Program-made: the position numbers and the translations under genes
The notes under the pieces: model-generated
What the model saw: only the letters and a program-made list of their open reading frames with translations
What the model was told of the DNA's origin: nothing
Database searches by the model: none
Assembly: GCA_038040285.1 (NCBI GenBank)
Contig: JBBPIN010000010.1
Location: 6,555 to 70,554 of the forward strand
Direction: 5' to 3'
Origin: Mayfieldus sp038040285
GTDB lineage: Bacteria > Actinomycetota > Thermoleophilia > Solirubrobacterales > 70-9
DNA: 64,000 nt
In this document: positions 55,737-64,000 of the stretch, piece by piece
Numbering within the stretch: the first letter of the stretch is position 1
How the letters are laid out: each line of letters begins with the position of its first letter

Positions 55737-56681
55737 CTAGCTCGAAGCAGGGGGGGCCCGGTAGGCGGGAAAGAACCCCCCGGAGTCGCGCCCGGTGCTG
55801 AGCCGCCGGTAGGCGTCGCCGTCGCAGACGATCTCCGACATGTGGAAGGGCTCGGTGCGGTTGGCGAAGCCGCGCTTGAACTCCTCCAGGGGATCTCCGG
55901 GCCTGATCCCACCGCCGAGGTTGAGCGGCAGACCCGAGTCCTCGGCGAAGTCCACGATCGCCGCGACCACGTTCTTCATCGGCGAGTCGGCGAGGAACCG
56001 GTCGGCGCTGCCGCTGAGGTAGTAATGGAGCATCCCGTCGCTGCGCGCTGCGATCGAGCCCGCCGCCACCTCCCCGCCCGGCTCCAGCGCCAGGAACACC
56101 GAGCAGCCTTCGAAGGCGAGGATCCCGGCGAAGTACTCGTCACCGAAGAAGTAGCGGCCCTCGGCTCCAGCCCGCTGCATCGTCTGCTCATAGGCGGCCA
56201 GGAAGCCGGTACGGTCGGCGTCCGAGGCCGCCGGGCCCGAAACGCAGCGAACCTCATAGCCACGCTCGGCGTTGCGCCGGATCTGCTGGCGATCGCTTGG
56301 GCGACTCTTTCGAGGCAGCGCCGGATCGGCGATCTGAACCTGGTTTCGGACGGTCGCGCCGCTCAGCGGCGGCTCGCCGCCGAGGCGGTGACGCAGAAAG
56401 AGGCTGACCAGGCCGGCCCCGGACCAGTCGACCTGATCCGGGTCGAGCCTGGAGCCCTGCTGCGCCTCGATCCCCGGATAGCCATAGGGCGAAGTCGCAT
56501 CCAGCGCGTCCGCGGCGTCGATCTCGCGCACGACGAGGGGGGCCAGCATCTGGCTCCCCTCGCGCGAGATCCGCAGTGTGTGGGTGACCCCTTCGGCTGC
56601 CATGAACTCGGCCGAGCGAAAGAAGTCCGGGCCGGCCACGGCACCGCCGCCGTCCTCGAGCAAATCGGCCGTGGCGCTCAC
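55737..56681 (-). CDS. FemAB/GNAT-like acyltransferase, polysaccharide cluster
   Basis: A 314-residue protein resembling the FemAB-type or BioF2-like GNAT family found in exopolysaccharide loci. The pattern RQQIRRNAERGYEVR at about 130-144 is the usual Arg-rich start of the second acyltransferase half. It is followed by FLAAYEQTMQRAGAEGRYFF and VAAGSIAARSDGMLHYYLSGS. These enzymes acylate sugars or add amino acids to cell-envelope polymers; the donor and acceptor are unknown here. GTG start in a four-base overlap with the upstream GNAT gene. Confidence 0.78.
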   Translation of the reverse strand: MSATADLLEDGGGAVAGPDFFRSAEFMAAEGVTHTLRISREGSQMLAPLVVREIDAADALDATSPYGYPGIEAQQGSRLDPDQVDWSGAGLVSLFLRHRLGGEPPLSGATVRNQVQIADPALPRKSRPSDRQQIRRNAERGYEVRCVSGPAASDADRTGFLAAYEQTMQRAGAEGRYFFGDEYFAGILAFEGCSVFLALEPGGEVAAGSIAARSDGMLHYYLSGSADRFLADSPMKNVVAAIVDFAEDSGLPLNLGGGIRPGDPLEEFKRGFANRTEPFHMSEIVCDGDAYRRLSTGRDSGGFFPAYRAPPASS

Positions 56682-57220
56682 TCGAGGTCGGCAGCCGCGG
56701 CGCGGAACTCGTCCGGAAGGACGCCCCAGACTTCGCAGTCGGCCAGCTCGCCGTCACGGGACAGGTGGCCCCGCATCGTTCCCTCGTGGCTCCAGCCGAG
56801 GCTGGCGACCACGCACTTGGCGGCCTCGTTATCGGCGGGGATCCGTCCGTAGACGCGATGGGCACCGAAATCGTCGAAGGCCTTGGCGATCGTCAACGCC
56901 TCGGCCCGCCGCCCCACCCCCTTGCCGCGCACGTCGTCGCCGATCAACGCCCCCAGCTCAGGCGCCGTCTGGCGAAACAGCCCGTACAGGGCCGTGAAAC
57001 CCACCGGCCCCTCATGCCCCTCGACCATGATCGCGAACTTGCGGTCCTCGCCCGAGTCGTCCATCGCCCGTTCGACCCACCGTTCGGCGTCCTGCTCGGA
57101 GAAGCCGGAGCGCTGCTCCATCAGCGTTGCGGTCGCGTCGCGGTTGTTGAACCAGCGGTGCACCGCGGCTGCATCGCCGGGCTCAAACCCGCGCAGCCAG
57201 ACCTTGGGGGCGTCGCTCAT
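56678..57220 (-). CDS. GNAT family N-acetyltransferase (RimJ/RimL type)
   Basis: A 180-residue GNAT enzyme with VWLRGFEPGD at the start, the acetyl-CoA-binding beta-bulge ELGALIGDDVRGKGVGRRAEALTIA (Q/RxxGxG/A, about 88-112), and the C-terminal NEAAKCVVASLGWSHEGTMRGH. This form acetylates ribosomal protein N-termini or nucleotide-sugar amines. In a polysaccharide cluster the latter is the more likely role. It overlaps the next gene by four bases. Confidence 0.88.
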   Translation of the reverse strand: MSDAPKVWLRGFEPGDAAAVHRWFNNRDATATLMEQRSGFSEQDAERWVERAMDDSGEDRKFAIMVEGHEGPVGFTALYGLFRQTAPELGALIGDDVRGKGVGRRAEALTIAKAFDDFGAHRVYGRIPADNEAAKCVVASLGWSHEGTMRGHLSRDGELADCEVWGVLPDEFRAAAADLE

Positions 57221-57245
57221 CGAGTCGGAACGATATGCGCGGGCT

Positions 57246-57809
57246 CTAGTCAGGCGCCAGCCCGTGGCCGGTGATCAGCAATACGAAGGTCCTGCCAAGG
57301 ATCCGCAGGTCGAGGGCCAGCGAGCGGTGGTCGACGTACCAGACGTCGAGCTCGATCCGTTCCTCCCAGGGGATCCCGGCACGGCCCTGGACCTGCGCCC
57401 AGCCGGTGATTCCCGGCTTCACCTCGAGCCGGCGGCGCTGCTGCGGCGTGTAGTCGGCGACCTGAGCCTCGATCGTCGGGCGCGGTCCGACGATCGACAT
57501 CTCTCCCCGCAAGACGTTGATCAGGTTGGGGATCTCGTCGAGCGAGAAGCGCCGCAGCAAGCGCCCGATGCGGGTCACCCGCGGGTCGTCACGGGTGACG
57601 ACGGTCCCAACCCCGACCGGGTCAGAGCCCTCGACCATCGTGCGCAGCTTCAGCATCTCGAAGACCCGTCCGTCCTGGCCGACCCGGCGCTGACGGTAGA
57701 TCGCCGAGCCGCGGCTGTCGAGGCGGATCGCGACCACTGCCACGGCGAGAAACGGCGCGCTGAGCAGCAGCGCGATCGAGGCGACGAAGACGTCCAAGAC
57801 CCTGGTCAA
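57246..57809 (-). CDS. polyprenyl-phosphate phosphoglycosyl transferase (bacterial sugar transferase)
   Basis: Starts a surface polysaccharide unit by moving a phosphosugar to undecaprenyl phosphate. The 187-residue monotopic enzyme has one N-terminal re-entrant membrane helix (DVFVASIALLLSAPFLAVAV, about 6-25). The catalytic region follows with VFEMLKLRTMVEGS, RFSLDEIPNLINVLRGEMSIVGPRP (Asp-Glu pair, about 85-110) and KPGITGWAQVQGR. It lacks the large N-terminal region of WbaP-type enzymes. It overlaps the following glycosyltransferase gene by four bases. Confidence 0.93.
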   Translation of the reverse strand: MTRVLDVFVASIALLLSAPFLAVAVVAIRLDSRGSAIYRQRRVGQDGRVFEMLKLRTMVEGSDPVGVGTVVTRDDPRVTRIGRLLRRFSLDEIPNLINVLRGEMSIVGPRPTIEAQVADYTPQQRRRLEVKPGITGWAQVQGRAGIPWEERIELDVWYVDHRSLALDLRILGRTFVLLITGHGLAPD

Positions 57810-58933
57810 CGCGTTCCCGCCGCCTTCTCCCAGGTGCCCGGACTGCCGCGCCGCGCCCGGTCCCAGAGTCCCGCGGCGATCGAAGCCGTGGTGAGCACGT
57901 AGTAGCGCGCCATCCGCAGCGGGGCCAGCGGAAGGAAACGCCCCAGCCAGGCGGCGAGCAGGATCGCCGCCTGTGCTGCGAGGGTGACCGCGTAGACCCA
58001 GCCGTGGCCGAGCAGGGCGATGTTGGCGGCAAGCGCAACCAGGTGCAGCAGCGGGGTCAGATAGCGAATCAGCCGGTGCGAGGCGATCTGAAACGCGAAC
58101 AGGGGACGGTATCCGCGCGGCGAGACCATCCCTTCTCGCACGACGATGTCCCAGAGGCCAACCATCATCCGCCGCTTGCGGGCGAACTCACCCTCCAGGG
58201 TGGGGACCATCCGCTCCTCGGCCACCGCCCACGGCGCGTACAGCGCCCGCATCCCGCGCTTCGCCAGCTCGAAGGGAAGCGAGAGGTCGTGGCTGGCGCT
58301 CGCCGGCAGCGGCATGTAGGCGTCGCTTCGCACCGCGTATATCCCCCCGTTACCGGCCGTCACCCCGCCGAGGCCGGACTCCAGCTCGCGGACCGCCATC
58401 TCGTAACGCCAATAGAGCCCCTCCTGGTTGTCGCCCTCGCTGTCGGTGAATTGAACCTGGCCGCAGACGTAGCCGACTGCCGGGTCCGCGAACGGCTCCA
58501 CGAGACGCAGCAGGGCGTCGCTGCGCCAGAAGCTGTTGGCATCGGAGAAGGCGAGAACCTCGCCTGAGGCCCGCTCGGCGGCGGCGTCCTGGGCGGCGAT
58601 CTTGCCGCCCCGCGGCAGGTCGAGGACGAGGTCGGCGCCCGCCCCGCGCGCCGCGTCGACGGTGGCGTCGGAGGAACCGTCGGAGGCGACGATCAATTGC
58701 AGCCGCTCGCGCGGATAGTCGAGCGCCAGCGCGTTCTCGACCCTCGCAGCGATCACCTCCGCCTCGTCGTAGGCGGCGACGATCAGCGAGACGGGGGGCA
58801 GCGCTTGAAGCGGGCGTGGGTGGTCCAGCGTCGGCCGCCGCCGCAGCTTCGCGAGCACCCACAGGGCCAGCGGGTAGCCCGCGTGCGTGTAGGCGATCAG
58901 CCCGGCCGAGGTCCAGAAGACTGCTTCGAGCAC
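57806..58933 (-). CDS. family 2 glycosyltransferase, membrane associated
   Basis: A 375-residue GT-A enzyme that builds a polysaccharide. An N-terminal membrane helix (about 4-22), a nucleotide-sugar domain with SLIVAAYDEAEVIAARVENAL, IVASDGSSDATVD and FSDANSFWR (DxD-like region), and GNGGIYAVRSDAYMPLP are visible. The QxxRW-type motif is reduced to RKRRMMVG, followed by three or so C-terminal helices as in processive or flippase-coupled GT2 enzymes. GTG start. Confidence 0.9.
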   Translation of the reverse strand: MLEAVFWTSAGLIAYTHAGYPLALWVLAKLRRRPTLDHPRPLQALPPVSLIVAAYDEAEVIAARVENALALDYPRERLQLIVASDGSSDATVDAARGAGADLVLDLPRGGKIAAQDAAAERASGEVLAFSDANSFWRSDALLRLVEPFADPAVGYVCGQVQFTDSEGDNQEGLYWRYEMAVRELESGLGGVTAGNGGIYAVRSDAYMPLPASASHDLSLPFELAKRGMRALYAPWAVAEERMVPTLEGEFARKRRMMVGLWDIVVREGMVSPRGYRPLFAFQIASHRLIRYLTPLLHLVALAANIALLGHGWVYAVTLAAQAAILLAAWLGRFLPLAPLRMARYYVLTTASIAAGLWDRARRGSPGTWEKAAGTR

Positions 58934-58940
58934 GGCCCGA

Positions 58941-60062
58941 TTATCGGCGCTCCGACGCCAGCAGCTCTTCGTAGAGGCTCAGCGTGTCGGCGGCGATCCG
59001 ATCCCAGGAGAACGGGCCCTCGGCCGCGCGGCGCGCCGCCGCCGCGAGCTCGGAGCGGGCCGCCTCGTGGTCGACCAGCTCGGCCAATGCCTGAGCGAGC
59101 GCCCCTGGGTTCTCGGGCGGGACGATCCGGGCCGCCCCATGCTCGCTGGCAAGATCGGGAAAGCCCCCGACCGCGGACAGCACCATCGGCTTGCCGAAGG
59201 CCAGCGCCGTGTAGACGACGCCCGAGTGCTCGACGTCGCGGTAGGGCAGCACGACGAGGTCGGCGCGCCGAAAGTAGGCGGGGATCTCGGGGTCGGTGAT
59301 GAAGCGGGGCACGAAGCGGACCGTGCCGCCCGCCGACTCGGCGAGCTGGCGCAGCGGCTCGACCTGCATGCGGGGATTGCCGACGATCCACAGCTCAGCC
59401 CCCTGCACGGAGCGAAACGCCTCCAGCAGGGTGTCGATCCCCTTGTACGGGCGCAGCAACCCGAAGAAGAGGATCACCGGGCCCTCGATGTCATTCAGCT
59501 CGGCGGGCAGCGGTGTCTCCTCCGGCAGCCGGGTCAGATAGTCGAAGGCGCCGTGGTGGATGACACGCACGCGGGCCGGCTCGACGCCGACCTCCTCCTC
59601 GAGCCGGCGCGCGCCGTGGCGCGAGTGCGCCACGACTGTGTCCATGCGACCGAAGACGCGCCGCGCGGTCGCGAGCTGGCTGCGACTGGGCTGCGGCGGA
59701 AGCACGTAATGCGCGGTCATCACCCGCGGGCGCAGCGGCGGCAACAGCAGGGCGTCCAGACCGGGCGCCGTCAGCCACTGGTAGTGGACGACGTCGGCAT
59801 CGGCAGAACGCCGGAAGCGCAGCATGTCGGGAAGGTGCTCGGCGAGCTTGAAGACGCGCCTTCCCGGAGCGTCGAGGCCGCGCCCCGCGGTTCGCCTGTA
59901 GAAGCGCTCTGAGACCTCGTATCCCCGCGGCTGCGGAGTGGGGCCGTAGAGAAAACGGCTGGTAACCAGCTCGACTCCGGCGCCGGCGCGAGCGAGGGCG
60001 GCGGCCAGGGCGTGGTCGTAGGGTGGCGTGAAGGCCGACGGGTCGACGAGTTGCACTCGCAT
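58941..60062 (-). CDS. family 4 glycosyltransferase
   Basis: A 373-residue GT-B enzyme. The N-terminal acceptor domain begins MRVQLVDPSAFTPPYDHALAAALARAG. The donor domain contains VILFFGLLRPYKGIDTLLEA (about 193-212) and the nucleotide-binding E-x7-E region in DVEHSGVVYTALAFGKPMVLSAVGGFPDL (about 278-306). The substrate is probably a nucleotide hexose, unproven. It is first in the minus-strand glycan operon; the divergent GT2 gene begins 26 bases away. Confidence 0.92.
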   Translation of the reverse strand: MRVQLVDPSAFTPPYDHALAAALARAGAGVELVTSRFLYGPTPQPRGYEVSERFYRRTAGRGLDAPGRRVFKLAEHLPDMLRFRRSADADVVHYQWLTAPGLDALLLPPLRPRVMTAHYVLPPQPSRSQLATARRVFGRMDTVVAHSRHGARRLEEEVGVEPARVRVIHHGAFDYLTRLPEETPLPAELNDIEGPVILFFGLLRPYKGIDTLLEAFRSVQGAELWIVGNPRMQVEPLRQLAESAGGTVRFVPRFITDPEIPAYFRRADLVVLPYRDVEHSGVVYTALAFGKPMVLSAVGGFPDLASEHGAARIVPPENPGALAQALAELVDHEAARSELAAAARRAAEGPFSWDRIAADTLSLYEELLASERR

Positions 60063-60087
60063 CAGGGGCGATTATCGTGAGCGGGCC

Positions 60088-61071
60088 TTGGAGCCGACCC
60101 TCTCCTACTGCGTCGTGAACACGAACGGCCGCGAGTTCCTGCTCGCCTGCCTGGAGGCGATCGAGCGCACCGCGCCTGCCGACCTCGAGCGCGAGGTCCT
60201 GGTGCTCGACAACGCCTCCGATGACGGCTCGGCCGACGCGGTGCGCGCGCTTGGTCGCGATATCCGCCTCATCGAGCTGGATCGGCGCGCCGGCAAGGCG
60301 ACCAACGATTCGACCCTGCTGCGTGAGGCCCGTGGCCGCTACTGCCTGCTGCTCAACGAGGACTCAGAGTTGCGGCCCGGCGCCGTCGAGGCGCTGATCG
60401 AGGCGCTGGAGGCCGACCCAAAGGCCGCCGTCGCCGGCGCCCAACTGCTCGACTCCAACGGACACGAGGTGCCTTGTGCCTGGCGCTTCCCCGGCGTCGG
60501 GACGGCGCTTGCCGGTGCCCTTTTTCTGCACCGCTGGCTGACCGTGCAGAGCAAGGGCAGCGGGACCAGGGCGGTCGACTGGGTGCAGTCCAGCGCCATG
60601 CTGGTCCGCCGCGAGGCGGCCGACGGGGTCAACTACCTGGACGCCGACTTCTTCGTCTACTACGACGAGTGCGATCTCTGCAGGCGGCTGGCCGACGCCG
60701 GATGGCGGACCCTCTACGTGCCGGCGGCCCGCGCCGTCCATCACGACCAGCTGGCCACCGACCTCGGCGCCGGGTTGCCGCGGATTGTCGAGTTCCACCG
60801 CAACCGCGACCTCTACATGCGAAAGCACGGCTCAGCGGCGGCGGCGTTCGCCGTGCGGTTGCTGACCGCCTGGGCCTACGCGCTGCGGGTGCTGGCGGCG
60901 CTGCTCATTCCCCGCCAGCCGGCGGGTGTCTATCTCGCGCATGCGCGCCAGGCGCTGCGCCCGGGTCGCGGCGAGAGCCTGCGCGATCGCGCTAGTGGTC
61001 GCGTCCGCGAGAACGGTCGTGCTCTGCCGAGCGAAAACCGAGACTGGCAAGGACGCAGGGAGCCCCAATAG
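60088..61071 (+). CDS. family 2 glycosyltransferase, rhamnosyltransferase-like
   Basis: A 327-residue inverting glycosyltransferase with SYCVVNTNGREFLLACLEAIE (about 5-25), VLVLDNASDDGSAD (about 36-49), LLLNEDSELRPGAV (about 88-101, DxD-like), and FFVYYDECDLCRRLADAGWRT (about 189-209). This pattern matches dTDP-rhamnose-type enzymes. TTG 60088 is used because the frame upstream is the antisense of the neighbouring gene; support from a ribosome site is weak. The last codon sits in an inverted repeat. Confidence 0.88.
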   Translation: MEPTLSYCVVNTNGREFLLACLEAIERTAPADLEREVLVLDNASDDGSADAVRALGRDIRLIELDRRAGKATNDSTLLREARGRYCLLLNEDSELRPGAVEALIEALEADPKAAVAGAQLLDSNGHEVPCAWRFPGVGTALAGALFLHRWLTVQSKGSGTRAVDWVQSSAMLVRREAADGVNYLDADFFVYYDECDLCRRLADAGWRTLYVPAARAVHHDQLATDLGAGLPRIVEFHRNRDLYMRKHGSAAAAFAVRLLTAWAYALRVLAALLIPRQPAGVYLAHARQALRPGRGESLRDRASGRVRENGRALPSENRDWQGRREPQ

Positions 61072-61087
61072 TCGAGGCTATTGGGGC
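61062..61087. terminator. perfect inverted repeat at the end of the GT2 gene
   Basis: GCCCCAATAG (61062-61071, including the TAG stop) and CTATTGGGGC (61078-61087) form a ten-base perfect stem with a six-base loop. No T-tract follows. It may terminate transcription from the GT2 gene and from the convergent flippase gene. Confidence 0.5.
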
Positions 61088-61156
61088 GACCGAGGACGCA
61101 GTCAGGCGAGGGTTTGCAGCCGGCAGAGTGCGCGCCGTATTTGTGGACGGGACCAC

Positions 61157-62701
61157 TCAGCGCAGTGTGTCCTCGTCGGCCGCCTCGGCCTCGTAGACCT
61201 CGGAGATCGCCCCCGCCGGCGCCGCCGCCGGAGCCGCGCGCAACTCGCCCAGCCGCGCGATCAACTCGCGGGGGCGGAACAGGATCGAGAGCGAGCGGCG
61301 CTCAGATCGGTTGAGGAAGCCGCTCGTCACGAGCACAAGCGGAAAGGCCAGCCAGAGCGCCAGCCGGCCAGCCAGTCCGGCCAGGCCGGAGGTGGGCATC
61401 CACAACTCCCCGAGGCCGACCAGTGCGGCGGAGGCGAGGACGATCCGCAGCAGCCTCCCCCACTCATAGGGCACCGCGAAGAGGCGCTGGGTGAACGCGT
61501 ACATCAACACCAGCACGACGACGTAGGACGCGACCAGGGCGAGGCCGGCTCCGACGATCCCCAGCGGCGGCACAAGGGCGAGGTTGAGGGCGACGTTGGC
61601 GACGGTCGCCGCCGCGGTGGCGGGGAAGTTGAACCCTGTGCGCCCGGTTCGCCCCAAAATCACCACCAGCACCATGTAGAGGGCGTAGAGGGTGACGCCG
61701 GTCGCGATCAGGCCGATCGCCTTGTATGAGCCGAAGAAGTCCGGCGCGGCCAGCGCCCTGACGATCCAGCGCGAGAGCAGCCACATCCCGGTGACCACGA
61801 AGGTGCACCCGGCGACGAACCAGGTGACGATCAGGGCGTAGGCCCGGCGCGCCTCGTCGTCGTCGCGGATCGAGTAGGCGAGCGGCGGCCAGGCGAGCTG
61901 GAAGCCGCGCACCAAGACGTTGACCGCCTGCGCGAACTTGACCGCCAGCGCGTAGAGGCCCGCCTCGGCGAGCCCTGCATATCGGACCAGGATCACGCGG
62001 TCGATGAAGTTGAGCGAGTACAGCGACAGCTCGGCTGGCATCGTCGGAAATCCGAACCGCATCAGGCGACCCAGAAGCGGCCTGTCGACACGCAGCGAGA
62101 GGCGCCTGCGATGGACGGCGATCAAACCGAGCACGAACACCGCCCCGGTCGCGTAACTGCCGATCAGCAGACCGCGCGCGCCCTCGTCGCCGCCCACGAC
62201 CAGGACGACGGTGACCGGGATCGTGAGCAGCACGTTGGCGATCGTGGTGACGAAGTAGGCGCGGGCCCGCTCCTCGAGCCGGAACAGGGTCAGCAGATAC
62301 TCGAACAGGGTCAGCACCCATAGACCGCCGATCGCGATCCGCACCAGACCGGGGTCGTGCATCTTCAGCAGCGCGTCCGAAATCTGGCCGGCGAACGGCA
62401 GCGCGATCAGCGCCCCCGCAGTGGCGGCCCAGAACATCGCTGCGAACGAGGTCGAGACCACTCGGTCCGGCTCCTCGTCGGCCTGGTAGTAGAAGCGCAG
62501 CAGCGCCTCGATCGCTCCCAGCCGGACCACGATGCTGGCCGAGACCACGCCCGCGAACAGCACCTCGGCGGCGCCGTAGTCGGCCGGGGTCAGGTAGCGC
62601 GTGTAGACCGGCAGCAGCGCAACCGCGATCAGCTTCGAGAGCACGCTCGACGCGGTGTACGCGGCACCGGTCGTGGCGAGGCGGCGAAGGTACTGCGACA
62701 T
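61157..62701 (-). CDS. Wzx-type lipid-linked oligosaccharide flippase
   Basis: A 514-residue integral membrane protein with about fourteen hydrophobic helices spread evenly. The fold is that of MOP-superfamily polysaccharide exporters (first helix region YTASSVLSKLIAVALLPVYTRYL, then LTPADYGAAEVLFAGV). It moves undecaprenyl-linked units across the membrane. A cytoplasmic tail of about 40 residues closes it. ATG start, six bases after the stop of the upstream ligase gene. Together with the phosphoglycosyl transferase and the ligase it makes a Wzx/Wzy-like assembly route. Confidence 0.92.
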   Translation of the reverse strand: MSQYLRRLATTGAAYTASSVLSKLIAVALLPVYTRYLTPADYGAAEVLFAGVVSASIVVRLGAIEALLRFYYQADEEPDRVVSTSFAAMFWAATAGALIALPFAGQISDALLKMHDPGLVRIAIGGLWVLTLFEYLLTLFRLEERARAYFVTTIANVLLTIPVTVVLVVGGDEGARGLLIGSYATGAVFVLGLIAVHRRRLSLRVDRPLLGRLMRFGFPTMPAELSLYSLNFIDRVILVRYAGLAEAGLYALAVKFAQAVNVLVRGFQLAWPPLAYSIRDDDEARRAYALIVTWFVAGCTFVVTGMWLLSRWIVRALAAPDFFGSYKAIGLIATGVTLYALYMVLVVILGRTGRTGFNFPATAAATVANVALNLALVPPLGIVGAGLALVASYVVVLVLMYAFTQRLFAVPYEWGRLLRIVLASAALVGLGELWMPTSGLAGLAGRLALWLAFPLVLVTSGFLNRSERRSLSILFRPRELIARLGELRAAPAAAPAGAISEVYEAEAADEDTLR

Positions 62702-62707
62702 CAGTCC

Positions 62708-64000
<1,293 letters not shown>

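Overview
The window is about 64 kb of high-GC actinobacterial DNA. It has frequent GTG and TTG starts, many stop/start overlaps of 1-4 bases, and a dnaK-grpE-dnaJ-hspR chaperone operon. HspR, PurS/PurQ/PurL as separate proteins, a DUF3105 protein and a GYD protein fit Actinobacteria. Gene content and order most resemble Thermoleophilia (Solirubrobacterales), but that placement is inference from recall, not a search result. Nearly all the DNA is coding; genes are syntenic housekeeping operons with a few accessory ones.

Layout: (1) 1-8635, heat-shock block: dnaK (5' end cut off), grpE, dnaJ, hspR, a damaged ABC-2 exporter, then clpB. (2) 8918-12918, envelope block: a one-pass membrane protein overlapping a secreted lytic transglycosylase fused to an M15-like peptidase domain, then a membrane protein and a methyltransferase on the minus strand. 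(3) 12988-26295, purine block: GYD protein, purD, purE, purB, a divergent cytochrome P450, purC, purS, purQ, purL, a frameshifted SnoaL-like gene, purF, purN, purH. PurM and PurK are not in the window. (4) 26309-30232, tRNA-Lys and thiamine genes: a thiS-thiG fusion and thiO behind a TPP riboswitch, and divergent thiE. (5) 30323-43352, 2-oxo acid dehydrogenase block: lpd, a DsbA-fold isomerase-like gene, pdhA-pdhB-pdhC; then, after a secreted DUF11/RTX protein, a second E1alpha-E1beta-E2 set with an amino acid dehydrogenase and lipB-lipA. The second operon looks like branched-chain amino acid catabolism or primer supply, with lipoate synthesis for both complexes. (6) 43478-50648: rhomboid protease, D,D-carboxypeptidase, two tRNA-Ala, glutamate dehydrogenase, an acidic disordered protein, a diguanylate cyclase and a secreted sugar dehydrogenase. 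(7) 50694-55715: FAD amine-oxidase-like protein, alkyltransferase-like protein, a second frameshifted SnoaL-like gene, metF, a hydrolase, DUF3105. (8) 55737 to the end: surface polysaccharide cluster with two acyltransferases, a phosphoglycosyl transferase, three glycosyltransferases, a flippase and a truncated O-antigen ligase.

The last ~100 bases are a poly-G/poly-C fold-back that is almost certainly an assembly artefact. Together with one in-frame stop and three apparent one-base frame losses in otherwise well-kept genes, this suggests a draft or metagenomic assembly with residual errors. I see no CRISPR array, insertion sequence, phage or defence island. No clearly undescribed system stands out. 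The best leads are the transglycosylase/M15 fusion pair, the acidic protein with conserved-looking ends, the structured leader before the second dehydrogenase operon, and the PurE active-site variant.
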